The translations under genes and the position numbers were made by a program. Source: Cristatella mucedo (lineage: Eukaryota > Bryozoa > Phylactolaemata > Cristatellidae). From it: DNA of 64,000 bases. The notes under the pieces were generated by a model. The model did not search any database, had not been told where the DNA came from, and worked only from the letters and a program-made list of their open reading frames with translations. The stretch spans positions 1-64,000 of the forward strand of contig WPIO01000065.1 of the NCBI GenBank assembly GCA_009760855.2, given 5' to 3'. Shown here piece by piece: positions 1 to 11,640 of the stretch. The stretch's first letter is position 1; the number at the start of each line of letters is the position of its first letter.

Positions 1-649
1 CCGCTGCTCTTTTGTCGAGAATATCCCGAAGATGTAGCAGAATGAATGCAGAGAATTCTTAAACTCCCTTGGCATTGTAGATCATAAATATCTGTTGATT
101 TAAACAACTATTTCAATCAACAAAATTGTTCTACAAAAAATAACACACAATGTATGCCATTAAGTGACTGTAACAAGTAAATCTAATGAAAGCCAATATA
201 ATGATACGTAGCGGGTCATGTTAAAGTGCACCCGATCTGTGATAAAAAAAAATCTACCAAACCTGACGTGCCAAAGAAAATACACCATAAATCATCATAT
301 GTGATATATATTTGGAAAGTAATAACGAGTGCCGGACAACTGATATCATGCAGATCAGTTGAATCGGATGGGTAAGCAGCATTAGAAAATCTAGCGATCG
401 GAATGATGTGATCAGCACGATAGGACGTGCTGGTGTGAGATTTCTTGTTTATCGCCTGGAAAGAAATGGTGTTCAAGATTCACCCACCGGCGGTGGCGTG
501 GCTAAGCTGGATAAACACGGTCCAAGCTCAAAGCTCGAGTTGGCAGGTGGAATCCGAGGGTATCGCGATAGGAATTTCTTTAAAAAATCTCCCATCTGCT
601 TGTCTCATTATGGTTTTATGAGCAGTCAATACACATTTAATGAGTTCGT

Positions 650-693
<44 letters not shown>

Positions 694-1660
694 GACACAG
701 AGAGCTAAATGCAACAGAAGCGTCTTTAGCTGAGACTTGTATGACGTCAAGCCATTGTAGGTTGTGACAGAAGCCAGATGCGAATTCCAGAATCATGGTC
801 AAACGAGCTGGAGTCTCAATCAGCAAAAGCTGTTAATTTCATGCGAGGAACGGCAAGAAGACTGGAAGCCGAGGATTGGGTGGTGCAAAAGCACGTGGCT
901 GGAGGAGCGAGGAGTAGGATTGTTAGGCTGTTGAAAGCGACGTTAAGCCAGAGAGAAGATATTGAGGTCGATTCAATCAGCGATCGGGTGCAGGGGAAGC
1001 TCAGGCTGAAGTGATGTGATGTGACAGCTTCGCGGTTGACAACACATCAGACGAGCTGCTTGCATCTGCTGCAGACGATTAAGGGCAAAGCCTGGGAGTC
1101 CTAAATAAATACATCGAATGACAGTAATCGAGTCACTACGTCACAAACACAGGAACTAGTTTGGCTGCCACAACCTTATCTAAACAGGCCCCGACTTTGA
1201 CAATTTTCCTATACGGAAAATAGGCCGGCTTGACTGTTTTATTACTGTGCTTTTATGTGGTATATCAAATACCTATTGAATAAACGGAACTTCCCTAAAG
1301 CTCGCGAGAACTTGCCTTACACAACCTTACTCGATGGCAGAATCACTAGGGTCATTTCTAGCAGGTTCACATCCATCCATATGTTTTTGTATGGCAAATG
1401 TCACCCGGTCTTGAAGTTAGCCTTAGTCGTATCAGACAATATTATTGGTAAGTAACAGATAACTGGAAAGTAGTGAAAGCTGGAGGATGAAATCTCGACG
1501 ATCTTAGGACCAGTATGAGACGTCTGGAACCTGTCAAGGTGGGAGAAGCCCTGATGCTAACTTAAGGTGTTACCTAATACTTGATGGTACATCGATCTGC
1601 AAGCCTATCACCTATGTGGCTCATTGATTGATGGGTGCCAATTTGAACATGGATTTAGAT
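1..1660. other. No gene recognised; one GA/GACA microsatellite
   Basis: A (GA)n(GACA)n tract lies at 648-700. A 78-codon open frame at 778-1014 (+) has no recognisable domain and no splice or repeat support, so I do not call it a gene. Confidence 0.5.
648..700. repeat. (GA)n(GACA)n microsatellite
   Basis: gagagagagagagaga is followed by about seven gaca units. Confidence 0.95.
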
Positions 1661-1664
1661 AGCA

Positions 1665-1990
1665 AGAAATCCTTTGGAGACCGTTCGTTTAGTTCGTATG
1701 CTCCAAAGCCCTGAGCTCACTTCCGACTTTCGTCGCGACATCCCCTGACTTGACTACATTTAAAAAGAAACTAAAAACGCATCAATTAATCACAGCAATG
1801 AGTGGGTCCATGTGGTTCGTCCTTTGTGTGCTTAAGCGGGCTGGCAATTCGCACGCTGCCACTAACGATTTGTGCATGCTGACCCTGTGCATGTCACCTC
1901 TAACTATGTTGTGCTTGTTATCATTGAGCATGCTACCACTAACCATTTGATCGTGCTTCCTTTGCAGCAAATTTAAATAACTGTGTTGAA
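1665..1990 (+). mobile_element. LINE-B 3' end, 5'-truncated
   Basis: The end of the second ORF is recognisable (a decayed match to FGDRAFSSYAPKAWNSLP, then LTTFKKKLKTHQ). It is followed by the family 3' UTR (gcatgctgaccctgtgcatg) and gcagcaaattta; the stem-loop tail itself is missing. Confidence 0.85.
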
Positions 1991-2454
1991 CATTGAATGG
2001 AGAGTAGTCTCGATAACTCAATCGATTAGAGTACAAGACCAGTTACACTGAGGAGGTCATATAGTTTTCTGCTTGAGGCAATATTCATTTTCGTTATCCA
2101 GTCTCGTGGCAACGGCTTCAGATTGCTCTGCATTTTGAAATTATATGCACAATTTCATAACACTGGCGCACACAGGACAATCCACTCGTTCAGAGCATAT
2201 GATGTGAGAAACTGTATGTTTTTAGCTTCTTTTCGAATGCAGCAAATAGGGTGATGACGTACTGTCAGCTGGCTTTGTGAGCGTCTTTGTGAGCTGCTGG
2301 CTTTGTGAGCGTAGTAACTGAAGCCATGGTCTTCACATATTTTGAAGATAGGGGCGCAACCATACGACCAGTGTCAGAATAACTGGCGATGCGACAGAGA
2401 ACCAAACGAATGAGTGATACAAATCTTTGTTGGTGCGCTGCTAGACAAGGAGCC
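1991..2454. other. No feature recognised
   Basis: No gene. The phrase ggctttgtgagcgt occurs twice at 2271-2310. Confidence 0.4.
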
Positions 2455-2745
2455 TGTGAAGTTTGGTGTAATGTAATGTGGCAATTGCGAGGTTCACGAT
2501 AGACAAGACTGGCAGCCGAGTTTTACCAACTGTGCACATCTCATTTCATAGGCAGGAAAACCTAAATTAGTAGAGTTACAAAGGTCACGTAGGGATGTCA
2601 CGGATGCATGGACCAGCTTGGCCGTAGTGTCTTTATCTACGCAAGCCCGAATTTTTTTAGTGCTACGTGAGGTAAAAGAAGGCAGACTACCCTGTGGAGC
2701 TGATATGGTTATCCAGTGGCAAGTAATTCAAGTAGTTGCAATCAT
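2455..2745 (-). mobile_element. LINE-B reverse transcriptase fragment
   Basis: The reverse complement matches the reverse-transcriptase 3' region of the copy at 63430-63670 (aaattcgggc, ccatgcatccgtgacatccc, aatgccacattac). Confidence 0.8.
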
Positions 2746-2794
2746 CATAGCAGATTTGTAACGGACCTCATCATTTGCACCACACTGGGCTGTC

Positions 2795-3115
2795 GGACTG
2801 AAACAAGCTTTGCTCTGTAGGTCCTAGAATGTGAAAACCCACGTCCAAAATTCTTACGCAACGGTATATACTTTCAGGCTTCATACTGTGGCAATCCTTT
2901 CCAGCCATTCTGAGCTGCTGCTTCCATGCTATTAACTTCCTCGACTGCTCTCCTGACTCGGCTATGTTTCTCACTTTCTCTATGTTGCGTGAGATGAAGT
3001 CTGTAGGCTACCGAATGCGTACCGTAAGTCGCTTGGGCTTGAATGTGCTATTGGAAACTCTCCTGCCTAACAACCGCTTAGTCTTTGTGGCCTCGAGGAG
3101 TTACAGATGGGGATA
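2795..3115 (+). mobile_element. LINE-A 3' end
   Basis: It shares agcttt-ctctg-aggtcctag and ttgcgtgagatgaagtctgt with the LINE-A copies at 6960-7280 and 46690-46970, ending cgaggagttacag. Confidence 0.85.
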
Positions 3116-3164
3116 TATACATAAATGCATACAAGGAAACCGGTGCAATTTGATTCCCCGTCGG

Positions 3165-3480
3165 TGGTAATAATAATACAATTTTCACAGGACCCTATAA
3201 GAACTAGATCTTTTCCTTGGCACTTTACGTATGCTGTAAAGAAAGCACGTCAGTTGGTATGTGAGAACATGGACAGTGTCAGCGTGCATAAGCACATAGA
3301 GGACAAAGACCCACCTGGTCCCAGCAAATGCTGTGAGAAACAGGTGGTTTTTAGCTTCTCTTGATATGTCATAAAGGCATGGGATTGCAGCCAAAAGTCG
3401 ACATACATGAGCCCCGATGCCTGTCGTACGGCTAATCTGCTATAAAACATGCTGGACGCATTTAGTACTTTGTACTCGCC
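3165..3480 (-). mobile_element. LINE-B 3' end
   Basis: On the minus strand: a residue of the ORF end (EKLKTTCF), a 3' UTR with gcacgctgacactgtccatg, a degraded stem-loop and (ATT)n. Confidence 0.75.
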
Positions 3481-4249
3481 AATTATCAAGTTTTTCTGAT
3501 CTTATTTTAATGATTGGTGCCACAACCGTGGATGCCATTATTGTCTTGAAAACATTCAATTTATCTGCATGAGCTGATGGTCACGCTGTCGAAGCTTTGA
3601 AATCCCCATTTGATGATACGTGCGTGCTTTAAAGAGCACAACGAATCTGCGAAGCCGTTTGGCTCCTTGTTAGAAATGCTGTTTATGATGACGGACTTTC
3701 CATTTGGGATTTTCATTCGGGATTGAAACTGATCAGTTTCAGCGAATGCCTAGTTTTTCAGCTCATGGCAACAAGCTGGCTCTTCCAGAGGTTATTATTA
3801 TTCCTTTCGAAAAAAATTAGGTTGGCTAAGCTATACAGGCGCTTAACGGTGTGATCGAAAGGCGTTTTCAAAATAATGGAACATGGACAGTAACAGAGAC
3901 CCAAAAACTGTTTATTGATGAGTTTGGCCCATAAATGTCAACAAGCAAGGTAGTTTTTTGAGCTGTCGATATGAACTTTATATGCAAGACACGTTCTCAT
4001 CGTTGCTATCACATGTACTAAATAACTTGAATAGTATCGACAACCAACATTGTCAATTAGAGAACTTTGTACTATGCAACTATTTACTTCTTTCCGGCTG
4101 TGCAGCATTTCAAAAGTATACACACACAAAGGGCCAATGTAATTCATAAACTATCATGACTATTTAAAGTAAAGTACCAAATCGTATTTTGACATCAATA
4201 TTTGTAAACATCTTTTTATTTCGGTATTTTAGGGCTACATGTCCTAATG
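3481..4249. other. No feature recognised
   Basis: No gene, RNA or clear repeat was seen; AT-rich DNA. Confidence 0.4.
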
Positions 4250-4380
4250 CAGTTGTCTCTCGGCCACTAACGTACGCCCCACCTGCAGCAGGGGGTTGAG
4301 CAATTGACTCGGTGCAGCCTTTGATGTAAGCATGTGGCCCATCACAGACGCACTTCCCTATCTGTGGTGAGTCAGCCCCC
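4250..4380 (+). repeat. Left inverted-repeat arm of the composite element
   Basis: Runs from cagttgtctctcggccac to gtggtgagtcagccccc, matching the reverse complement of 5109-5239. Confidence 0.92.
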
Positions 4381-4426
4381 AGCTCTAAAATATAGTTAAA
4401 AGCAAAAATTAGCTAATTCAACAGCC

Positions 4427-4953
4427 TCATATCGGCAGAATAACCTTGGAGACTAAAGCTCTCGGTTGCAGTTGCCAATATAGAATTTCAGGCTTTAGGA
4501 ATCGAACACGCGACCTGGTGTTACGTTTTACAGTGCGAAGCCTTAATGGTGGAGGCCAAAATGTCCGGCAGTCCATTAAAAAATGATGGTATAGGAGCGA
4601 CTCTTTTGCGGCACCGCTCAAGTCTGGCATCGCTCGCCTGAGCAATCGCTTCAAGTGGTACATAAAGCTCCTGGCACCGGCTCGCCGTCCTGCAGGACGT
4701 AGCCTTCAAAGTCGCGGAGGTACTCATCGCGGCACTCCTCTGGCGAGAACGCCTCCTCTAACGCTTCCTTTACATCTTTTATCGTTGTCTTCCCGCTTTC
4801 CACTTCCAGATACACGACGAGCGCCTCGCCCGCTAGAAACGGTTGTACCTTGCTCGTACAAGATGCCTCGTCCCAGCCGTTTGCCGATGCACATGCATCA
4901 AAGCGTTCAATCCAGAGGTTGAGCTGCGATCGACCGTCATCCACCGGCGGCAT
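4427..4953 (-). pseudogene. Ty3/gypsy gag remnant, frameshifted
   Basis: From ATG at 4953, about 95 codons match the gag of Ty3/gypsy elements in pattern: LNLWIERFDACASANGWDE, then FLAGEALVVYLE, then a DVKEALEEAF region and EYLRDFEGYVLQDGEPV. A shift of frame near 4660 moves the continuation (HLKRLLRRAMPDL) to another frame, and the gene is lost before the zinc-knuckle region. No protease or polymerase is present. Non-functional. Confidence 0.75.
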
Positions 4954-4965
4954 GATTGCAGCAAA

Positions 4966-5085
4966 CCATTCTCTGCTACCAATTGTTACGTTACTGTATC
5001 TCTGGCGGCAGCAGCGCTAGTGGAGTCTCACGAAGACACGAGCGGGCGAACGTGAGCGGGCGAACAAGACTCTTTATACCCCCAG
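4966..5085 (-). promoter_or_regulatory. LTR-like promoter and primer-binding site of the gypsy fragment
   Basis: On the minus strand gggtataaagagtc (about 5083-5069) is a TATA-like box. The LTR-like part ends gtaacgtaaca near 4984 and is followed by ttggtagcagagaatgg (4982-4966), which resembles tRNA-primer sites of gypsy elements. Gag begins 13 nt later. Assignment is by position and resemblance. Confidence 0.5.
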
Positions 5086-5108
5086 CGGGTACATATACGA
5101 GATGGGGG

Positions 5109-5239
5109 GGGGGCTGACTCACCACAGATAGGGGAGTTTGTCTGTGATGGGCCACATGCTTACATCAAAGGCTGCACCGAGTCAATTGCTCAACCACCTG
5201 CTGCAGGTGGGGCGTACGTTAGTGGCCGAGAGGCAACAG
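5109..5239 (-). repeat. Right inverted-repeat arm of the composite element
   Basis: Runs from gggggctgactcaccac to gtggccgagaggcaac. The mismatches with the left arm are scattered single bases. Confidence 0.92.
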
Positions 5240-5385
5240 GCGCACACAACACTGGTTCGTGAAGTCCAAGCATCCCGTCGGTTGCACTTAATGTCCATTA
5301 ATGAAAAGATGTGGCCCCCTCTTGAGATGGGAATATACGGCTATATCTTAAAAAAATGGACGTGTTATTACTACTGTATACAAAT

Positions 5386-5455
5386 GTAAAGCGCCTAGAA
5401 AGAGATTGAGTTCTCTGAGGGCGCTTTATCAAGTGCATTATTATTATTATTATTA
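5386..5455 (+). mobile_element. Truncated LINE-B tail
   Basis: aaatgtaaagcgcctagaaa, stem-loop, ggcgctttatcaagtgca, (ATT)n. Confidence 0.85.
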
Positions 5456-6229
5456 TAGGCGTTCTCGATTGCTGCTGTGCTCTGCTATCATCGCCATACG
5501 TATGTGCATCGGGGTTGCTTCTACGACTCGGTAGCTTCGCTTCGAGGTGGTCACACAGCTTTAGGAACACACGAGAGGACAATGAGGGAAGCCAAAGATC
5601 TATAGAAATCTGTACCCAAAATTTCAGTTAATAATAATATAATTCAGGCGAAGTCAACGATCTCTTGTACGATGTTCAAGAACAATTTAGTTCAAAATAA
5701 AAATAACATCAATGGGCCGTCTATCACTGAGCAGAAAAAAGCAAATAAACAAACATCAAGTATAAAGAAAATTAAGAATCGCTCATAATTAACGCAAAGT
5801 AACTTATGTTTTCTAGCATCGGAGAGCGCCTGCTGTCGGCCAAAAAGGCATCGTACATAGTCGCTCAAGTTCAGCACTGCTACAATGGATAAAAACATCA
5901 CATGAGAGCAATCTGGGACAGTCAGGGCAACCATGAACTCTACGCTCTGCACCAACCTTCTACTATAGTCTCATGGGTGGGGCTGACGTTTGATGACACA
6001 CAATTTAGCCATTTGGCACATTTACTGACCTAAGGCTCGTGACATATTGTTCATGCTCTCCTTTTCTGTGTAGCGCGGACAACTGCTTTGGGTCAAGACA
6101 GCCCTTGCCCTTAATATACCCCTACATTGCCGAGGGGGCTGAAGTACCCCTGAAAGTTTCTCTTTCAACTTGCTCCATGCATCTATGCATCCATGCTATT
6201 TTCCATCTATACTCAACCGCTGCGAAATG
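5456..6229. other. No feature recognised
   Basis: No gene was seen; short frames only. Confidence 0.4.
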
Positions 6230-7295
6230 TGATTTCCATGGAATGGGATATCACTTTTATGCTGCCGATACTCAGCTGTATCTGTCATTCAAACCGTCGG
6301 AATCTGCTTCAGCAACTGGTAAACTGAACGCTTGCCTTGCCGACATTCGATCCTGGATGTCGGAATACTTCTTGAAACTACATGACGATAAACCGAACTG
6401 CTGCTCATAGGACGCTCTAAGCGTGTGGCTGGATTAAAAAGCTTTGCTCTTCTAATAGGTGATGCTGTTGTGAGACCGTCACCACGTGCTCAAAATTTAG
6501 GTTTCGTTTTCGACAGCTGCCTCAATTTTAAAAGCTTCATTCAGACGACTGCTTCTACAACTAGCCATCACGTCCGATCCCTATCCAAGATTAGGAGCTA
6601 TCTTCTACAGTGGCTTGCAAAAGATTTAAGTAGCTCCTTAGTTCTGTCTCGGCTCGATTATTGATATTCCCTTTTGGCTGGGCTACCAAAGAAAGCAACT
6701 AGGCCACCGCAGCTGATTATGAATATGGCTGCAAGGCTAGTCTTCACGTCCCATATGTTTGACCACGTGTCTCCTTTGCTAAAAGAGCTAGGATGGATGC
6801 CGATTGAGCAACGGATACAGAGCAAAGTTCTTACGCTGACCCACAAGGCCCGCCACGTCTTGGCTCCTTCGTACCTAGCTGAACTGCTGCACCAGTTTCA
6901 GCCTCTTCGAGCTCTCAGGTCCAGTGTGGACAATACATTAGCTGTCCCATTCCTCCGCTTAAAGACAGTTGGCGACAGAAGCTTTAGCTCTGCAGGTCCT
7001 AGACCGAGGAGCTCACTTCCACAATTCTTACGCAACGACAACGACTCTCCTGCTGCCGACTATGGCTTATCCTTTTCAGCGGTCCTGAGCTGCTACTTCC
7101 ATGCTACTCAGTACCTCAACTTCTCTCCTGACTCTGCTATGCTTCCCACTTTCTCTTTGTTGCGTGAGATAAAGTCTGTTGGCTACCGAATGCGCACCGA
7201 AAGCCGCTGAGGCTGTGAGTGTGCTATACGAAACTCTTCTGCGTAACACCAACGTAGTCTTTATGGAGTTACAGACATAGATACATACATACATA
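6230..7295 (+). mobile_element. LINE-A reverse transcriptase and 3' end, 5'-truncated
   Basis: Three successive frames give non-LTR reverse transcriptase motifs: YHFYAADTQLYLSFKP (catalytic YADD changed to YAAD) and LNACLADIRSWMSEYFLKL, then a NLGFVFDSCLNF block, then a long last frame with LGWMPIEQRIQSKVLTLTHK and LREIKSVGYRMRTESR. It ends ggagttacagacatagatac followed by (ATAC)n. Stops between the frames show it is dead. Confidence 0.9.
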
Positions 7296-8155
7296 CATGC
7301 ATTATAAATAATATGGACACAGGGCAATCCACTCAAGATGTGATATATTCTGCAACTAACCAAGTAGTTTTTTGATCGAGTCCTTACAACCCAGTATCAG
7401 CAATTGCATCAAAGTTAAATTTGAGTAGTGTGCTAAAAATTTAAGTGCGGCGGAAATCCTCTGCCCAACTCTCGTTCAACCTAAAGCCTAGAGCTCAACT
7501 GCCGTCTCACTGAAAGACTGTAACAAAACTGTCTGAATGTTACGCCACTTCAAATTGTATGCCACATAACCACTGATTTTCACATAGCAGATTCCTAGCC
7601 GCTATAATTCAGGATCCAATAATCATATTTAATAATCTGCCTAATCAAGCACCCCCTTTTTAGTAGTCTGCTGTATTCACCCATGCACAGACTAACAGAA
7701 GTTAAAGTTTGTCCCTGACTTCAGGCAGGTAGCCGTGAATTAACTGAAATCTGGAGTAGGCCAGTATACATTAGATAACTCTTGGAGATTGTCATGCTGT
7801 GGTCTAAAGCAATAATGTAGGAATTTTTTATTCGGATAAAGTGCTGTAGTTACGGGTACGGTCTGTAGACACAGAATAGAGAATTGAGCAGTGCAATTAA
7901 AGCTTGCTCTCGTTTAAGTATCTTATTATATACGATACTCGTTGTCCGCACTGCTGAGCTGCATTCGTTAACAGGATTTCGCACTGCTTCTTCGGAATTC
8001 TACAGGAGAAGCATGTCGCTTTTACCTGCAGTCAAGCATTGGCAGTTTAGATAGGAAATGCATCGCAAGTGCTTTAAATTGAGCTTTTTTGGCCGTTTGC
8101 TCCGGCTGCAAGAGCCGGATGTTTGGCTAGATGTCGTGCTCATCGGCCAAGAACT
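7296..8155. other. No feature recognised
   Basis: No gene was seen. Confidence 0.4.
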
Positions 8156-8159
8156 TTTG

Positions 8160-8365
8160 GGTCTTTATCCAGTGGTAATTGCACTATGCACCTCAGTCGG
8201 CGGGTTCGAGTCGTACACTCGAGCCAAGACTCGTTGCAGGATAGACTTTATAAGATAGACTTTATTTCCCGCTTCAAGCAAGCAACTTTTACCAGGTGAA
8301 AGTGAGTGAAAGGCTCCTCCGCTGCTATATAGGTGAGGCTTTTGAATCACCTCGTCTTCTATTTA
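8160..8365 (+). mobile_element. Decayed tRNA-derived SINE
   Basis: A B-box-like gggttcgagtcg at 8202-8213 and a decayed body (ggctcctccgctgctatata, gaggcttttgaatca). Confidence 0.5.
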
Positions 8366-8367
8366 CC

Positions 8368-8530
8368 TGCGTCTTAGCCCAGAGGGTAAGGTGCTCGCTC
8401 TTCACCACCCAAGTAGTGGTTTCGAATCCTGCAGTGGGCGATCCTTTATTGCCCACTGCAAGTGGCGGTTTTAGCCGTTAAGGCTCTTCCGCCGATATGC
8501 AAAGGAGGCTGTTGAATAAGTTAATGTATT
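8368..8530 (+). mobile_element. tRNA-derived SINE, head type 2
   Basis: Head tagcccagagggtaaggtgc, B box tttcgaatcc, then the shared body gggcgatcctttattgcc to ggctgttgaataagtt. Confidence 0.85.
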
Positions 8531-9645
8531 TATTTACTTTACTTTCCCGGGCATCTAAGCAAACTGAAGATTCAAATAAACATCCATCTGGCTTCTAATA
8601 ATAGACCAAGTTCTTGACTATTTCATTAGTTTTGCGAAATGACGGCGTGCGGCTAGGTGTTTTCTGTCTTCCATGCCAGTCTGGTCGGCTGCATTAAACA
8701 GCATTCTTCATGTGGGTACAGGTTTATCACAGGTAGCACGACCTCCGCGATGCTTAATCTAGTCTTTGAGAATTACGAAATTCCGTATCATTAGCTAGTA
8801 TTAGTTTAAAGATTAGATTTGCACAAAACCCTCGTAAAAGTTATGCACTGATAGCACTCGAGCAAATGGTGAAATATAGGTTACGAATCGAAATATTTAA
8901 AAGAACGGGAACCAACTATAAGAATACAAAGAAAAACAAGCGAAGTCCTTGAAAAATTGCTGAAAAAGCCACACACATAGTTCTTGCTCTGAAACGCCTT
9001 TTGCTCTTGTGAGTTTAGCTACCCTTAAATGTCAGACTCTGCAGTCAGGCAAATCCAACCGGCTTGTTAAATTGAAAGGTATACGTTAACTGATTTAGTC
9101 AATTACATTGCCTTATCTGGCAAGCCTTGAGATATCGAAGTTTCATCCGCATTCAAAGATCTGGTCTTTAGCCCTAGTCTGCTTGCCATTTCTTTGGTTG
9201 ATTACTTGAGTCACTGTAGTCTGCACATCAATCTTTTCAAGGTAAGCATAGACCAGAAGGCTTCTGCATGAAGCAGCTCTATGGCATCACGTTGATTAAA
9301 GCTTGGGTTTAATTATTGTTCTTCTAAATATAACATGCAGCATTCGATGTTCGTTTAATAAGCACAACCGGCAGCAAAGCTTGATAAGAATAACCGACTC
9401 TAAGCTGAAGTTATCGAACCTCCCGTAGAGTATGAAATGGATCCAATCTGCACTCACGCAAGTGAAATTCCGACAACGCCGAAGCCGTTGTTGACTCAAT
9501 TTTTTAATCAGACTTTTGTTCATTGAGGCAGTCCAATCGAAAAACGATATCAGCGTTACTCTGATGCATGATAGGATATTCGACGTCGCCAACAGACTTG
9601 AGTCCATTGCGAATGCAATCTTTGCTTATTCTAGCTGCCTTACCA
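8531..9645. other. No feature recognised
   Basis: No gene was seen. A 103-codon minus-strand frame at 9296-9607 has no recognisable domain. Confidence 0.4.
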
Positions 9646-9837
9646 AAGCGGCGAAACAGTAGTAATACAAATCCCCATCAAAATTCTCTTGTATAGCATC
9701 CCAAGAGAACTAAATCTCTATCAAGGGGCTTGACAATTGACAAGCGGCGAAACAGTAGTAATACAAATCTCCATCAAAATTCTCTTGTATAGCATCCCAA
9801 GAGAACTAAATCTCTATCAAGGGGCTTGACAACTGGC
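9646..9837. repeat. Tandem duplication, 96-bp unit, 2 copies
   Basis: 9646-9741 and 9742-9837 (starting aagcggcgaaacagtag) differ at only about two positions, so the duplication is recent. Confidence 0.97.
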
Positions 9838-10347
9838 TGCAAGAGAATCGTAAACCAAGAGTTACTCACCTGCATGATATCGGGCTTAGACAAGCATGCA
9901 AAAGCACGCAAGTTTCGCCACTGATTAGCCCGCTTCGTTTAGCAGAAATGCGTTAGAACGCGGCAGCGCGAGGACTTTTTACATGGCTCAGCCACGTACC
10001 AGAGATGCGTCAACCAAGTTTAAAGTCAAATTATATCGTAAGCTGACTGCTTATTTGTAAACGCCGCCATCCAACACAGGTCAGCTGTCTTTCGTCTGGT
10101 GAGCGAAGTTTGTAGCAGTATTTGGCTCTGTTGCTTCTTCTAAAGCGTTAATTCTGTGTAATTGGATTTCGGCATATGGTCATTTTGTCTCAAGTTCCGG
10201 CAGCTGACTTAAGAGTCAAGAGTAACTGTCACTGCTGAGACGACCCGCGATTTTCAGCTAGGGGGAGCAAGACCCACAATTTTCATGCAGGGTCAAGATA
10301 GGCAGGTAGTAAAATTTTTTTAGAACGCACAATCTATAGAGAGTACT
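9838..10347. other. No gene; start of a short dispersed repeat
   Basis: gggggagcaagacccacaat at about 10261 recurs in diverged form at 11577-11640. Confidence 0.45.
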
Positions 10348-10530
10348 ATTGGTGAGCCGTGATGGCTCACTAGGTAAGACGGTTGCTTTTCACGACCTCG
10401 GCCCCGAGGTCGTCGGTTCGAATCTTGTGGTGGGGGATCCTTTATCGTCTCTGCAAGCGGTGGTGATAGCCGTAAAGGCTATTCTGTCGCTATACACATG
10501 AGGCTGTTGAATCAGCTAATCTTTTTTTTT
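10348..10530 (+). mobile_element. tRNA-derived SINE, head type 1
   Basis: Head gccgtgatggctcactaggt, B box ggttcgaatct (about 10414), body gatcctttatcgtctctgc to ggctgttgaatcagct, then a T-rich tail. Confidence 0.92.
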
Positions 10531-10734
10531 ACTATTCCCAGCATTGTCTCGAGCCGCCCTGCACGCTCTCCCTCAAGCGCTGCTGTGGATCACTTTAACT
10601 TAGCGGTCATCACGCCTACTGCAACCCGGCGGCCCCACTTAACGCTTGCCATCGGGGCATTCGCTCAATGTGCAATATACCCCTAATGATGTGACATAAT
10701 TATTGACGACAATCTTGAACTGCTTGTTTTGACC

Positions 10735-11565
10735 TACACCTGGCTGAAATCACTAATTTCCGACCCAACCCCGACAGGCTTCTCCATCTTCCACACCACT
10801 AGATATAGCAAAACTGGCAGAGGACTCACCATTGTTGCTCGTCCGTCCCTCCATATTATACCGTTTTCAGCCCCTCAGAGCTGTCTTTTGAATCTCCTGT
10901 TTTGAGTCCCTCCGAAAACAAGTTGCAATGGTGGCACTGATCTATAGTCACCAGGTATCAAGTCTTCCTTTATCTCAGATTTCTCTAACTTCATTTTGAT
11001 TCCGTTTGCAAGAAATGAATCCTTACTCATTCTAGGTGACTTTAACATAATTCATTTTGACAACTTACATGACGGCACAAGTGTCCAATTTCTTGCACTG
11101 ACTTATTTTTCCTTGTAGCTCATGTGCATCACAACAAGGGTCACGCACTCGGTCAAATATATTCCCACGAATGTATGCTATCATCCATTATTATTACCAA
11201 ATTCTGCTCATCTGACCGCATGCGGATCTCATTCAGTATACTGTGCCCTCATCAGCATCTATAATCATACCATCATCCCGGAATCACGAAACCTCAAGGC
11301 CGCCGACGTCGACACTGTCTGGCGGCAGAAAATATCGTCTGTGCCACTGCTGCTTAACTCTTCTTTCCTCATTAGTTAATGCTATGAAACGACTGCTGAC
11401 TTGCTTAACGAGTTTGCACCTCTGACTAAGCTCAATATGGGCCCTCGTCCAGAGGTTTACCTCACACATCTAACCACCTAGTTCTACTAGGCTCAAGCTT
11501 GAGAAAATTGCGAAAGCCCTCGCTGCTTCACCCCGGCTTTCCTACAAGCAGCGGATGAGCTAGGG
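10735..11565 (+). mobile_element. LINE endonuclease-domain remnant
   Basis: In broken frames: GRGLTIVARPSL and later LLILGDFNI, the conserved GDFN of APE-type LINE endonucleases, then a degraded stretch ending near 11560. Stops interrupt it. Confidence 0.65.
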
Positions 11566-11640
11566 TTTCCATCTGGGGGGGGGGAGCAAGACTCGCAAGA
11601 TTTTTATGTAGGGGCAAGACCCTCAGGATTGTCATCTAAG

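Larger units (their letters stand above)
4250..5239. mobile_element. About 1-kb composite element: Ty3/gypsy fragment between 131-bp inverted repeats
   Basis: Arms 4250-4380 and 5109-5239 are inverted copies with only a few mismatches. The interior reads, on the minus strand, as the 5' part of a Ty3/gypsy element: LTR-like DNA with a TATA box, a likely primer-binding site, then gag. Gag appears cut by the left arm and the LTR by the right arm. It could be a foldback-type element that captured a retroelement, or a retroelement rearranged by an inverted duplication. Confidence 0.7.

Noticed and set aside
10380-10430. A and B boxes that could mark true tRNA genes
   Set aside because: All are parts of repeated SINE copies with a common body; none has a full cloverleaf that I could support.
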